Source: Urechis unicinctus (taxonomy: Eukaryota; Annelida; Polychaeta; Xenopneusta; Urechidae). From it: a DNA stretch of 64,000 nt. The translations under genes and the position numbers were made by a program. The notes beneath the pieces were generated by a model, which was not told the DNA's origin, did no database searches, and saw nothing but the letters and a program-made list of their open reading frames with translations. The stretch is from positions 27,198,050 to 27,262,049 of the forward strand of contig CM067350.1 in NCBI GenBank assembly GCA_034190875.2, read 5' to 3'. Shown piece by piece: positions 41,495-55,745 of the stretch (the stretch's first letter is position 1; the number at the start of each line of letters is the position of its first letter).

Positions 41495-42272
41495 GGATGA
41501 GGCCAACATCACAAGCTCGTTCTTATTCAAAGTTTTGCATAATTGGGACGTTGCTCATATCGATGAATACATATAGGAAATGACATCTTTCATCACCAAT
41601 GAAGGATGACGACATATATCGAATCCAGCTGTTTTGGTACATCCGGGCTCTAAAGTAATCCATAGCATTCTGAAATTACACAAGAACGGTTATGTCATTG
41701 CAACTGACTGTTTTCATGTCTACATTTTGGACAATGTAATATATTCATGATATCAGGATGAGGCGACCAGGTTCGTATTTACAATGTGCACTTGCTTTCT
41801 GTTCAAAGTTTTGCATGTATTGGGACGTACAGCTCACGATTGTGTTAACTTCATGATAGCTTATGCATAGGTTTTGAAAGTCATGAAGAAATAGACGACA
41901 AATATTTTGAATCTTCATGAGCTTTGTCTGCTCAATCAACACTGGTACATCCGGGCTCTAAAGTAATCCATAGCATTCTGAAATTACACAAGAACGGTTA
42001 TGTCATTGCAACTGACTGTTTTCAAATGTCTACATTTTGGACAATGTAGATAAGGATATCATGATATCATGTTTCGTGTTGCGACCAGGTTCGTATTTAA
42101 TATGTGCACTTGCTTTCTGTTCTACGTGACGCCTCTGTACCTTATACGTACAGGTTGACGATTGTGTTAACTTCAATGATAGCTTATGCATAGGTTTTGA
42201 AAGTCATGCATAAGAAATAGACCTCCAAATATTTTGAATCTTCATGAGCTTTGTCTGCTCAATCAACACTGG
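41495..42272 (+). repeat. 308-bp tandem repeat, two full units and one decayed unit
   Basis: The phrase tggtacatccgggctctaaa occurs at 41635 and 41943, giving a period of 308. Unit 1 is about 41635-41942. Unit 2 (41943-42272) is longer by small insertions, including one near 42122-42150. A weaker copy of the part around ttcaaagttttgcat lies at 41495-41634. Both full units end with gctcaatcaacactgg. No coding potential is evident. Confidence 0.88.
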
Positions 42273-44797
42273 TGTAGGCTCGATATTATACACAAGCGGT
42301 TTTTATGTATGGAAGGCATGTAAAATAAAAAACGACCTCGAATTTAGACACGAACAATGTGACTCTATAATGTCACGAAAAAAATAAACCCTAATGGGCA
42401 GTTGATCATATTGGACCAGCGCCGTATATGTAAATGGGAAATATGCTTGTTGCTGAGTTATTGTGTAACAACAGACTTAAATGACGTCGTCGATTCAACC
42501 AAAACCTATTTACCCAATGATAATGTGCTGGTCGGGCATATTCTACGCACAGTGAGACAGCAAACCTGACATCGACATTGATCCATGGAGTCGATCTGCC
42601 GTGCACTGTACATCGCAGTTAAAGGCTGTCCGCGTCCAATGTGTCCTAAAGCTCAGGGAGGAATTACTCAAGCTTGTCCCTTTAACGTTAAAAGAAAACA
42701 ACTCTCTAATATATAACCTTCTAGAGGCTAGGATTAGCTGCATCATTCATGCGTTTGCCTTTAAGATATGGCAAAAAGGGTTGATTGCGAGCATGATAAG
42801 TAAGATAAGTTGACAGGAGTGGTCGATACGCACGTAACGTACACGTACCGGCTGGTTTGCTACCATTTACGACCATCGTTGGGAAGTAAAATTGCGAGAA
42901 AGTTAGAAAAATAGGCACATCGCATGTTTTATACTTTACCAAATTCACACAATACAACTGATAGTTACTCTACGAGGGGAAATGCTTACATACAATAACG
43001 TCTAGTCTGAAACTTATGAGACTACGTAGCAATAAAAATATTCCGATTTCACGAATATAACATTTGTCACTCCAAATGCAGCTTTGTTGAATAAACCTTC
43101 TATGTGAACATTTATACTAATACTAAAACATCCCTCTTTCACCTTTTTACAAAATATCAATCATCACGTAGCTCAGAAAACCATTTTTATAGATGCGCGT
43201 CATCACAATGTCTAGTATCAGTGACCAGCAAGGCATCAAGTGTTTCTGCAGATGCATATTTGGAGGTAAGTTCATTCACTGAACTTTTGTTATGCGCCTT
43301 AATGATCGTTAACCACCAACGCAACAAGGTCTACAAATACGCTGTTCTAGCTGTTAATAATTTTTAATTAACCGAAGCAAAACGTAGCATACTTTATCCT
43401 TGTATCCCCTTAAATGAATTTTATATTATTTGTTAATTCTTCACTGGACCTTGAATATGCATGGGACATTGGCTGACATTTAGGCAAAGGGCATAAAAAC
43501 ATATGGCAGTAAATTTGGTTTTGTGGATAACCTGTTTAATCAATTTGCGTTATTCATATATTGTTAGTATATCTGTGTTAAGAATGTATTATTGTTAATG
43601 GTTCCTGCAAGGCATATGACATAGAAGATGATATAAAATGGTTCTCCTGTTAGCTCCATTAGCATCAATACCGAATACTATGATAATGTTACGGAGCAGG
43701 TTAACCCTCTATCATATCTCATGAAATCACAAAACTACATTGTGACAGCGCAGTTTCACAATGACGATAAAATGTCGTTGAATAGATCAACGCATCATGA
43801 CAACTAATTCCTCCCGGTATGCTGACGATTTCAGATCGTGTATCATGCAAGATGAACGTTTTATCAGAACTATGTCGTATATAACAATGTCATAGCAGCA
43901 TTGTAGCGGAGACCGCAATACTGAAATACAATAATAATTGTCGTGATCATTTTGGATATTGCATCCTTTCAATAATCCCATGTTGCGAGAGCCTTCCAGA
44001 AGAGTGCAGATACTTAACCGCACTGCTTGGTGCTTCAGTCTTGTCTGTCGCGTGTTTTGTATTGGGTGAGAGTTTAGCGATGTTATTACCACTTAAGTCA
44101 ACACCGGCGAAACTCATTGTCACGGGTAAGTTACAGCTGCTCAGATCTGGCGACATGACGTTCAATTGGCAGTGGATAGTCATATTCAAGATTCCATATT
44201 CGTACAAAGTGTCCCGTTTGGTTTATTAAGTTGCTGGACGTATTTGACCTTGGCTCCAGGCTTACAACGAAGCTGTCTGTCGGAGCTGGTGCAATACAAT
44301 CCCTATTTTTATGGTCCACTTCTTATTTGTGATCCAGCGGTGAGCCTTCAGCTGGTCGTGTATGGTCATAATAGGGCTACGACAGACAGCGTCAGCCAAT
44401 TTTTATTGCTCATCATAGAGAGGCTTTTAGGTGGCCGTTTCCTGTGCAGACGTGTTTGCATACCGGCATATCGGAATAAACATGACATAAATGTGGCTGG
44501 AAATTCATATCACCTTTGGAATATAAATCAGTAGCATGAGTTTGCTCCCTAAAAATATCACAATATTTATTCTGTCCCTGCATTGCCTTGAATCGAAATG
44601 ATTAACGGGTAATTCGATTGCTGCAGAGCGAGAAATGAGCTAATGGACACAACGAGACGCAATTATAAAGCTGTCTGCCGTGTTGCAAACTCCCCAATGG
44701 TACAAGTACTATGCGGTGTGTAACATACAGTCTCAAAGTGCCGTTTACATGTAAAAATGCATCCTTCATTTTGGAACCGAATGTGCATCTTCAATAA

Positions 44798-47700
44798 GAA
44801 AATATAAATTTAATATATATTCAACTTCTGTGCACTTTTATTGGTAAGATTCAGAGAATTAGATACGGAATGCAGGTGGTATTCGTCTAGCACAACGCAA
44901 TTTCCAACATGATTATACTTATTGGTCACTAGATATTACTTCGGAAGTGCCATTAGGCGCTGTATAAACCATTTATGATAGTAGCACCATGTCATAGCGA
45001 GGAGAGCAGCCAATGCAATTATCCATTTAAGCGAGGTCAGTACATCACAGATAAAGGTTAGCCTATATAGTGCATCCCAGTGAACACGACATAGAACTGA
45101 AGGCCAGGGTTTTATGGCCAAGCTGTAATTGGGGTAAAAGGGTGCAAATGGCATTGTCCTCGCTCACAATATTCCTCATATTGACATGGATAATTATTGC
45201 TTATGAGCTTTATGGCAAACATTACCACTGGGCTAAGCAAATGCCAATAAAGCCCTTTGGTTAAAAATCACCTGTTTTAGAATTTTTTTTCAGGCCGGTT
45301 ATGTTATATACTTCTGCTGATTAATGTTACATCCAGTTACAATAATAATAAGGTTGGTCTTATAAACGTGACTGGTTCAGTAATGGTTAGCTTCGATCCA
45401 CTACCTGTACAACAGTAAACCAAGACACGCTGTTCAGCACTGAGAAATTACTAGATGTCACTAGTACCGTTTTCTTACAAGTGGGTGGAAAACAGCCGTC
45501 TTGACAAAGCTCTCATGTATATAAGTGGTCATATTTGTTTTTCTATTTCACGTTCGATTTTCATCAAAGAGCATTGAATGAACAATCAGCTTTGAGCATC
45601 TAGCTTAGCATTTCGCATTACTGTGCTTTTGCAAACGAGATTGTTTCTCTGGTTTGATAGCAATTGCTTACAAGTAAACTGCTTTGGGATTTGTACAAGA
45701 AGTAAATTTGTGCAAGCACAAGACCCGCAGCAGTTTTTACAGCACCAAAGCAGTCTGTTCAAGGAATAAACAACAGGGCATCAAGATGATTTGGATAGAT
45801 GAAAAGAACACGGACCATGAAATCCGAACGTTTTCAACGCAAATGATTTTCACACTAAAATTGCACTAGACCAATTATTCGTTACCGATGTAACTTTTAT
45901 AACAGCAAGCACAATGAGCCAATTTGAAGGTGCCTGTAAGTGCTGTTATGTGATATGCATGGCGTCAAGTAAAAGGAAATGTTTGCTATATCACTTAAGC
46001 CGTTACCTATATATATATTTAGAATAATATGCTGTAACTTTTCAACGACGTGACCTGATGTAGCAGCAACATCTGGTTTATCGTCTGGTATGATGTTGTA
46101 TTACTCAACTTCAAAAGCATCAACGTTTACAGATACCATCCACAAGTGGGAGATTAACATTGTTTTAAGGCAAAATAGTATAACCGAGTAGTGTTTAAAA
46201 AGGGCTCTGAAATGGTCACCACTTCCATAAAAACCTCCACTTTGTGCCAGGAGGGCGCCAGCACCTTGAATTCGTTTGCACTGGGTACTTGGATCGATGC
46301 CTCGATCCTTTGATTGAGCTCAGAGTGTAAAGAGTAATAGAAAATTTTTGTTTTGATGCAAAATATTCGATTTGAATCCACAAATCAACAAGAGACTGGA
46401 ATGCAAATAAACATTTCACTTGTCGTACACATACTGTATTACCGCACTCTGCGTTTTAAAACACAAGTGTTCCATGATCTAACGATAATTTTTGCATTGT
46501 TCATATCTTGGAACCCTATTTAAACCCATCTCCTAGTAGAAAAAACACAAAGATAGACTATGCATGGAGGTAATGGTAACATGGGTACTATTCACGCCTA
46601 CTGTCGTATTGTGCAGTTCGCTAATCGCAGCTACCTTGATAGATATTTACGCATGCTCTTGGTCCACATAAATCAGGTGTTCCTTGTAAAGCATTACAGA
46701 TCAAGCTGGGGATGAGACAACGTTATTGGGTTTCAATCTCATTTTGTGACATGATGACATATTACAAACGCTGATGGTTTATGCGACAAAGACTAGCCCA
46801 GGGCGATGTCGATATACAGACAGTCAGCACTAAAACAGCAATCTCTATATAGTGGTGGAGGTCGTCTTCAAACAAATATTCGTAGATGATTATCTGTTTT
46901 ACAACTACGAATTTGCTTTTCACTAAGCCAGTGTTCATCGCGTCGGATCGTGTTCATCGCGTCTAATGTTTCAATTGAGGTAAGATCCTTGACAATTGCT
47001 AGTAGCTCGTACAAGAGTAGACTGCCTTAACCATATCACCATCTGACATAAATCTGACTTAAGTGTGCACTACTAGAGCGTAAATGGATATATACATGAT
47101 GCATAGGAAGGTTGATTTATCACAATGAGGTATGGGTATAAGTCGGCAGAAATGACACATCCCATCAAGAGGTGTGCTAAGGCTTGACACAAGCATTTAA
47201 TGTGAAGACTGGTGACAAATCAGGTGAAATGCATGAATTATCTTATTAAATCGCATCCCCAAAACAAGTTGCTGTTCCAAGGCCTATACACTATTGTATT
47301 TGTTTATACAGTGACGTGCCAAATAAACATTTCACCGCCAATTTACTGTTCAAATAATCATTATCCCATTCGTAATGTTTGACCAGGAGCTCAAAATAAA
47401 CACGCCAGTGGAACGCTTATTCCAAGCTTCGTATTCTAATTATGTGTTTTGAGGTTCGAACAGTTTTGTAAATGTAACTGATCGTTTCATCATAGCCTGA
47501 AACCCTGCCCGTATCATGTTGGAATTGAGGCGTTCAGTACCAATGACTTTCTAAATCCAAACTTAAGCTACATTGGCTGGAGCTCATTTGCTACATTATC
47601 CTTCCTCGAGGCATAAATAAAAAACGCCCAATTTATCGGGTCCTACAATAGATACCAGCCATTGTTCCCAAAGCGGCAAATACCGTAAATACTTAAGTAT

Positions 47701-48882
47701 CTACAACTATTGTGTCGTCTACCATATCTTTGACCCAAATGCAATATGACATTGCGAAAAATACGATATTATCTTAGACCAAAATGCATACCAAAATTCA
47801 ATGCATTGCGATGAATTACGATGCAGTAAGGGATATTAGATACGAACGATATTATCATAAGTAGTATTGACTACCCTACAATACGGTCATAACGGCATAT
47901 TTTATTCGATACGTTCCAGGCTTAATGTGTTCGTACCGCGCTACAGATATTGGCTTCAGTGACAGTCATTTGCGTTATGGTACATTATCACCAATATAAC
48001 GTGCAGAAGATGACGTCAATGTTATATTATGCCGGATGTATTAGCCCTCTGGAACAGATAAGTGACCTATATTGATCGTACACACCGAATGAATGTCCGA
48101 ATAGAATAACAGCCATGCCGCTTTTGCATTGAATAATATTAATCAAAGTACATCATGTTATTCAAAGGCCATATGATATGTGATACTAATGTCCGAATAT
48201 TCCTTATTGAATCCAAAGTATTGTCATGATTTATGATACATTTATGGAAATTAAGTCAGCAGCATGGCTTCCCTATATTGCGGTCTGTATGGCATGCGTT
48301 ATGCGATACTTGACATGGGTCAATTGTCAACAGTTTTGTTATGATAAGGTGCGTGCCATGCCCCGATCATTGTGACCTGGTGTCATATCTGTTTATTGCT
48401 GACTGCCCTTATGGCATATCTTAGTGGATTTTTTTTTCAATTTCTCTGGCAGTCTGCAACGTTTAATAATATTATTTTTGGCGTCTAGCCCCTGCAGGCA
48501 AATAAAGGTAAATTTCGTAACGGCTGAAAAGATGTTTGATGTATGATGGCTAAGATGCGTTTATATGATATAACACAATCGCGAATATCAGGAACAGTTC
48601 TGGTTGGGGTATAAAGGCGTATATTGGTGTGCTCACGAGGCACCATAATTACAGCTGCATTCAGGAGTAGACAGTATGGTGAATTGTGCTAAAGAGCTGT
48701 CATGTTCCAATATCAGCCGTGTTTCTATTTCTGAATTCCGTTATTCACGGAATCACCATTCTGAATTGGACAGGACATTTCATAGTCCACTGGGACACTA
48801 TGCGGTGCTTATGTTGCGCATTTGATAAAACCATGAATGTAATTAATGTCCCGCCAGGGACTACTCTATAAAAAATGTGTGA
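44798..48882. other. Gene-free block, copy 2
   Basis: Counterpart of 8359-12481, at about 3% difference near its left end. No gene is recognised. Confidence 0.55.
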
Positions 48883-48884
48883 TA

Positions 48885-51281
48885 CTATTGATACTTTCAC
48901 TACTGCTGATGAAATACGAGATTGAGTTGACGCTAGTACACTGCAAATAATACATTGTTCGCAGTTGGAATTTGGTTTTATACAAATATACATACGATCA
49001 GATTAGTCTATGAAGTTCACTTTACATGAGGACTTGTTGGTGTTCAGGTCTCTTGTCATTGTACATCGCACATCGCTTCGGCTTTGCTTACTGAATATGA
49101 ATCACATCGTAATTCGTTTCAACTGCATAATGCAATTTGTGTCAGTACATCAAGGTTATTGCGTAACAGCAAAACCTGGATGTGAAGTGGTCACCTTGCG
49201 TTATTCAAGACTTGATATTTTTACCCTACCGTGAGGAGGGGTTGCAATAGCATAATGTTCTGTTGTAACCATAATTAGCTTGGTCATTTGTTCAAGTACA
49301 CGTACTCGCTCACTAAATCTAATTGGTGACAAAGGTTGTGGTTTTTATATCGCCGTAAATGTAATAGCACTGTTCTGAAAAAACAAATGTTCGATATTGC
49401 AAAGCATTTGCTCCTAAACGATGGTCGCTGTTGTTGACATCGGCTACAACACTACCGCAAGAAGTGTAATATGCAGTGAAACGGGCGATTCACAATATCT
49501 ATAAATGAGTATTTACGGCAACGTTCCTCTGTTTATTATACATATTCAAGGCGCAAGGACATTTTCTCAAGCAACATGGTGACGTGTTTCGATATATGAT
49601 ACTGTTTGTTGGTCATAATTGTCAATAACATGGTCTTAACAAATGCAGTTGCATTTATCGCTCTTGTCACACATTATGACCAATAACGATTCCTATTTGG
49701 ATAAAATGTCGCAAAATATTACTGGGCATTTGTATTTATGATAACACAGAAGCAAATGAACAATATATGATCACCTGGCCTATTTTACATTCACACAAAT
49801 ATTATGTCGCCTGCAATTACCATGATGGAAGTTATAGTGGAACCCAGTGGCTCAGTGTTATTGTGTTCGACAATTGTCCCAAGGGTGAAGTTCGTGCATT
49901 AACTCTAGTTATCAGGTTAAGTGGAATCAAAATGAATGATTGATGATATATTATCGAATAGCAGTGCTGATGATTCTTAATTGTAAGGAGCTGGAACATA
50001 GATCAAAGCTATCAGTCGCAAATGATGATCACCCTTCAAATCTGGCAGATGCTCTATATAATCCAGATTATTAAGGATTAGCACACAATCGATGTGATAT
50101 TTTGTTGGAACAAAATGCAGCGGTTTACTGATCGTTATAAGCCACTAGACCATGACGTACCGTTGGTATCAAAATATGCCGTGTGACTCAAAATCATGTG
50201 GACCAAGCTCTATCACTCGAGGCCTGAGCAAAATGTGATTGATGTCGGAAGCAACAGAAACTACACTAAGTTATGGTCATTGTGGTAGACTGTGGATATC
50301 GGTAACAATCCTACCACCATGCTTGTCACTTGTTGCTCTCGGGTGCGTAATTTACATGCACACAGGGAACGATCGTGTTCCACACGTCAGATATTGGTGC
50401 TTAGTGAAATACGCCATACGCTGGCTGGTGGACAGTATTATGTACTGTTTATCCAAACAATTCTTCACTGCATGTTATTTTTATGTATGACGGAGTTAAC
50501 ATTTATGACTTGAGGGGATATAACCCCAATTGTAAGACACTTGATATCCCAAGGCTGACTTCAGAACATGTCATAACATAGTCTATAGGGCCCTCATGCA
50601 TTGTGCTGAAAACAGTATGCTGAAATTAAAGATGCCAACATCATTTGTTTCCTCCCCTACGCATCTTCTGTATGCATTCTGTAACAATATCGCTACCGAG
50701 GTATGTGCACCAATCGTTCTTATGTCAGAAGCCGATGATGTATGAAAGCCCGTCGCACAAACAAATCCTCGGATATATCAAGCAAATGCGAGCTTCATGC
50801 AGTGCTTCGGGTCCCTCAAACAACAGAACAATTGGACGTTTTGTCTGCTACAGGTAGAAGTAGAGATTGAGTAGCTGCTGGTAAATTGCAAATGGTTGTT
50901 TTTTTATGGTATTTGGTTTTGCAACAACAAAAATACATCAGAGCAGATTCCTTTACGCCGTTTGCGTTTGATTAGTGGTGATCAGGCCTTTTACATTTTT
51001 CCCATCCAAATTATATTTGATGCATGGATCTAATTAACAAACTTCTTCAGTGTGCTGACTAGTGCCAGGTTGCATTTGGCTATCGGTATTGACACATAAT
51101 GGAAGCACACGTCGGGTACGAGGCCCTAGGTTAGTTCACGTGCTGGCGCTTGTTATTGCACTTGGGAGTGGCAAAATATCTGTGTGGGGAAAACCGAACA
51201 TTAGCTAAAAGAAATTGCTGATTCTTGGTGTGGGATGCCCCCGTTCGTTATGTTATTCAGTGTTCATTGATAGTTTACAAA
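48885..51281. other. Gene-free block with insertions, copy 2
   Basis: Counterpart of 15801-17221, plus a 107-base insertion at 49340-49446 and the 907-base block at 49752-50658. It lacks about 35 bases corresponding to the 16097-16131 area. No gene is recognised. Confidence 0.5.
49752..50658. other. 0.9-kb segment present only in copy 2
   Basis: Copy 1 is continuous here at about 16608-16610. The ends of the extra block resemble each other in inverted orientation (aagcaaatga at the left, tcatttgttt at the right, 9 of 10 matching). That could be short terminal repeats of a non-autonomous DNA element, but no target-site duplication is visible. Overlapping open frames at 50239-50513 are unrecognised. 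Confidence 0.7.
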
Positions 51282-51384
51282 TGTATAAATATGTATATAT
51301 ATATATATATTATATATGCATATATATAAATATATATATATATAAATATGTTTACATATATATATATGCATATATATACATGTA

Positions 51385-51451
<67 letters not shown>

Positions 51452-51645
51452 GTATATGCATATATATATTTATGTATATTTATGTGTATGCAATTATATT
51501 TATATATATTTGTATATATTTATACACATCTCTATATATAGATAAATATATGTACATATATTGATATATATATATATATATATATATGTACATATATATT
51601 TATATATATATACATATATATGTACATATTTAGATATATATGTAG
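51282..51645. repeat. (TA)n-rich array 2, copy 2
   Basis: About 365 bases, matching 17222-17630 but shorter in its left part. Open frames across it are repeat artefacts. Confidence 0.97.
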
Positions 51646-53180
51646 TATTAATGATGCCTTTAAAATATTCCAAGCAATGAGGTATCATGCTTTCAGTGCG
51701 TGTTTTGTAACAACGTTGATAATAGGAAACGGGTAACAGCAAGAGAAAGTAGGTAGTAATCGAATGCAATAATCTTGTCGAATTGAAAATAATTAAATAA
51801 GTTTGCACAACACAGCTAGTATGAACAACTACATCATTGTGAATGAATTCCACACCTTAAAATGACGAAGGCATCGTATAGTATGTATGCCGACGTCGAT
51901 ATGTGAATGTTTTCTTAATGCTACTGGGTTAGATATCCGCGAGGTTCGCATCCTTACTTTCGGAAACCAAAATGCACATTTAACCAGACAAAATATCTTT
52001 TACTTTTGATTATTTACATAAAGCAAATCCTCTTGCATAAGTGCCCACTGCCGTTATTCATTCCCTTTTTCTTTTATGTTGATTTAGGAAGTTAGAAGGG
52101 TAAGTTATTGACAATATTTCTATTTCACCACTATGTCTGCATTTCATCATTATAAGTAAAACAATCGACGTAATTGATATCTTAGAAAAGCAAGTCCTGT
52201 TAGCGGTTGTTTTTCAAATGAGCTAACCGCAATGTTCAGCATTTATGAATGTTACTTACAAAAACAAAATACTTCTGTTGTAATACCTGAGGTAATAGAG
52301 GAAACGGGGCAAGAGATATTTGTGGTTCTCTTACTTACGCGACCCCCTTGTATTCGACATCGACAACGGATGTGAACTATTTTAGCAGAGAGTCATGAAG
52401 CTATTTCGGCTGTTCTAATGACAGGGTGTAGCTGATAGGTAATGGCAGTCGGTAATACACGCTCATTCCTCAGCCTCATTCAGTCATGTAATGTAGCAAC
52501 TGCAGAAGACAATTTGATGATTAAATCGCATGGATATACCATTATATATTACAACAACAACACTGGGTAGGCTCACACTCGAAAGGAATGCTCATGCTGT
52601 CTGCCAGCATTGTCTTTTGAGGTATCCAGGGGTTTTGAAGCGGCAACCATCCTTATTTCCCCCACTAGGTTACTTCGACAACCAAGTCCCTCTGTCTATT
52701 TGCTTTAAATAATTGCAACACGAATATCTCGATTGGCGACCAAACACAGATGCTTTGAATCATGCAGCCTTTGCTGAATGATAAATCTGTGGATATTCTC
52801 CCGAAATATCATTCATTCCTTTGCATTTTTAATGTCTAATTACCATTTCCTATTGAGGTAAAACCGCATGACAGAACCCATTTTATTATTTAAATTGGAT
52901 TTCAGGTAAATGGGAGAAAAGTCTCGACAGGATAAACGTAATGGGCGATGGACAGGTAGAATATTACATCATTGGAAATAATTACCTGATGCACTGCTGT
53001 AATCTGACCTCCGCAGGGTTAGGGTAAGTAGTTCTACGAAGGAGTGCATTATTTACTACAATATGAGACCCATTTTTTGGAAGTGGGGAATAGCGATTTG
53101 TTTTCTGCTTCATCCATCGTTGCAGACCTACGATAAATGTTATGATGGAAATGAGCTATATCGTCGTACAAATGCAACAG

Positions 53181-53254
53181 TTCATACTGATGAGGTATGA
53201 ACTCGTCTTTCCTGACCCGTGTTGAAACTCGAGCAAAGTGAGCCTTTCCGCTAG
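53181..53254. other. 74-base copy-2 insertion with a perfect hairpin
   Basis: Absent from copy 1 between 19186 and 19187. It opens with agttcatac, a 7-base loop tgatgag, then gtatgaact, a perfect 9-bp stem whose first two bases are from the flank. The rest has no recognisable feature. A small mobile fragment or filler DNA is possible. Confidence 0.6.
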
Positions 53255-55463
53255 CACTGACGACATCAAAGATACCAAAAAACTAGTAAACGACCCATCC
53301 TATTCATTAACCGCTGCCCAAACTATGGTGCCATACACCAGTCGCCTCTATCTTTCTTTCCGCTGCTGGTAACATTGACATGCAGCATGGTCTACACATC
53401 GGATCAGCCATATGATGCCTCTTACCAACAGATCCCATTGAAATAGCTTCATACCAATTCAGTAATCATCTTACCGCATCTATTGGATTTAGAATTCACT
53501 GACATTTCGAGCTGCCTACGCAAAAGGTAAACACACTATGTCGACCACCAATGTCTATTAATTGACCATTAAGAAATAATGGTAACATTTGCGACTATTC
53601 AACCGATCAAATGACCCCATTCGTACTGTTGCTCATCTGTGCAAGTGACCATACATAATACAGCATTATAAAACACAGCAAAATCCAATTAAGTTACTTT
53701 TCAATTACCACCAATAGACCCATCCCATTCGCTTTGATGTGAATGTAGCAGCTGATTGGCGTTTCATCGCACAGCTACCCAAAATGCAATTCCGTAATTT
53801 GGGCTTCGGCAGATGAATAAATTTGTCGATATCAATCTGCCATGTCAAATTAGCCAACGGTTTTATTGCAACACTCAGGCCGTGGTCAATAGTGTTTTGC
53901 AAATTAACTCTCATGAAACATTTCACCAAGTCGGCTGGATTATATCATCGGTGAGGACTTTGATTCTGAGTTATGATTTTGTGCTCTTCCCTGAACATAA
54001 TTACAAGCAGCCTGACCATCGTCGATTGCTCTGGTCTGTGTAATGTTATATATGCAATGAATCGCACATAATCCTCTGTTGTAGGCATCGTCAATAGCTC
54101 ACCTATGTACAGATCCTGGATAATGAGCGTGTGGTCGCAAACTGCTATTTGATACCTAATTTCTTCCATACTGAGCATGGTAGATCCCAATAAACGCTCT
54201 CATATCACTCAAACTGCAAAAATAGACAATGAAGCCACATTGAATATAGAACAGTAGCAGATAGACTCAAAACCATTGCCGGGGCATACTCCCAGATACA
54301 GATGCCGCTAGAACAGCTTGAAGCAATCATTCTCGTGTATGGTTCATAATGACAACGGTGGTGGTCTTATTCGTCATTTTAAACAAGAATAAAGTTGCTT
54401 GTTACTTGAAATCTTATCTGGCTTATGTGCATGCGTAAACGAACGCATGTGTCTGTCTTACTCCGCAGATCAATGATTTCTCGAATGTTTCCAACACAAA
54501 AGCAGTCAACGTATATAGCGGCTTGTATTCAACAATGCTGTCAGTGCCATGTCCTAGCTCAACGTAGATGCCTTTAACAACTTGTAGCTCACATTTATTT
54601 GCAACACACCAGCATATACCTAATTTGCATAGAAAAGTATATCATATATTGTACTGTAAGTGAGAGGATACCGTTATCATCTATAACCTCGCCCAAATAA
54701 TTCATTTGTGCTCGTTTCTGCATTGTTGTATGTCTCCCGTATGCTGGAAAATAACCAGTTACATTAAAATCTCTAAAACAACAAGCGTCAAAGGAACATA
54801 AAATCTTCGTGCCTTGCTTAAATGACCCTGCTATTTCTGTTCGAATGGGACTCTTGTTATGCAGCTGATAAAAGTAAAGATTGAGTTTGCTCTGGTAAAT
54901 TACAAACTGTTGCTCTCTACTGGAGCTTGCATCTAAAAAATCTAGTGCAGATCTTTACGAGCAATTATTTTTGGGTTGGCCCAGCAAAAGTGATTAATTA
55001 AGATAGGGTACATTGCCATTTTTCAGCTCTCATTAAAGTAAATGCTCTGGTGTTGAGCCAATAACTAAACTTCTGATGTGTATTTAACATTACCAGGCTG
55101 CATCAGAAACTCAGTATTGACGCATAATGGCTACAAGCCCTAGGCGAGTTTGCAAACATTCGTTCCTTTGCCAACGGTATTGGCTCAATATCACATCAGC
55201 GCAAATAACGGTTATCATGAGAACACATTTGCCCGCACGTTGGTTAGTTTCCCACTTCACCCATTGATGAGGCACCGGCTTCTATCAGTAGGTTTTAATC
55301 ACAGCCATACTAAGACCGACAAAATTATGCAGGTCTGAAGGTGATGCTCGCCAAAGCAAGATTTTCTAGAGGTGTTCGAAATTAAGCGTTCAACGTATCT
55401 AGTGCAAAAGACATGATGTGGGCCAAAACTTCAAAGTAATGTAATATTCCGTTATTTATCTGC

Positions 55464-55745
55464 AAATATCAAAACATTCACATTGTCCCCGTACTTTTAT
55501 AAATAATCTTGATGCTCGATTTTTCAGTTACTTGTTATTACTCCGCTGCTTAACGTCATACCGACATTGAGGATCGGCGAATCCATATGTTCCAACTGTG
55601 TCTCACCCAGAGTTCTGAATTAGCAAAACACGATGCAAGTGTTTTTCTGTGTGTGAACGTGCAAGAGAATACACTCGTAGGTGTGGAACAGTTATTTTCA
55701 CTTTTAGCGGATATGCATGCTTCCGAAGCACCCCGCTCTTTCTAG
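55464..55745. other. 282-base segment in copy 2 replacing 9 bases of copy 1
   Basis: The flanks ttatttatctgc and atcagcgtgtgctat are shared with copy 1 (21479-21490 and from 21500). An open frame at 55649-55885 crosses the right junction and is unrecognised. No terminal repeats are seen. Confidence 0.7.

Larger units (their letters stand above)
39066..44799. other. 5.7-kb segment present only in copy 2
   Basis: Copy 1 is continuous across this point (8355-8360) while copy 2 has about 5735 extra bases. The two junctions share only the bases ga, and I see no terminal inverted repeats, no target-site duplication of useful length and no transposase or reverse transcriptase. Inside are a 39-bp minisatellite (39297-39451), a GC-rich stretch (41235-41345) and a 308-bp tandem repeat (41495-42272). 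The longest open frame is 44166-44534 plus (122 codons), unrecognised, overlapped by minus-strand frames of similar size. Either this is an insertion without clear ends or copy 1 suffered a deletion. Confidence 0.88.

Noticed and set aside
44041-44534. Overlapping frames on both strands (122 codons plus, up to 101 codons minus) in copy-2-specific DNA
   Set aside because: Several frames are open over the same bases, which points to chance openness. No domain is recognised and there is no second copy to test.
53177-53240. Possible hammerhead ribozyme (ctgatga followed by gaaac)
   Set aside because: The bases after ctgatga pair back to those before it as a simple hairpin. Stem II would need mostly wobble pairs, and no cleavage triplet with matching stems I and III is present.
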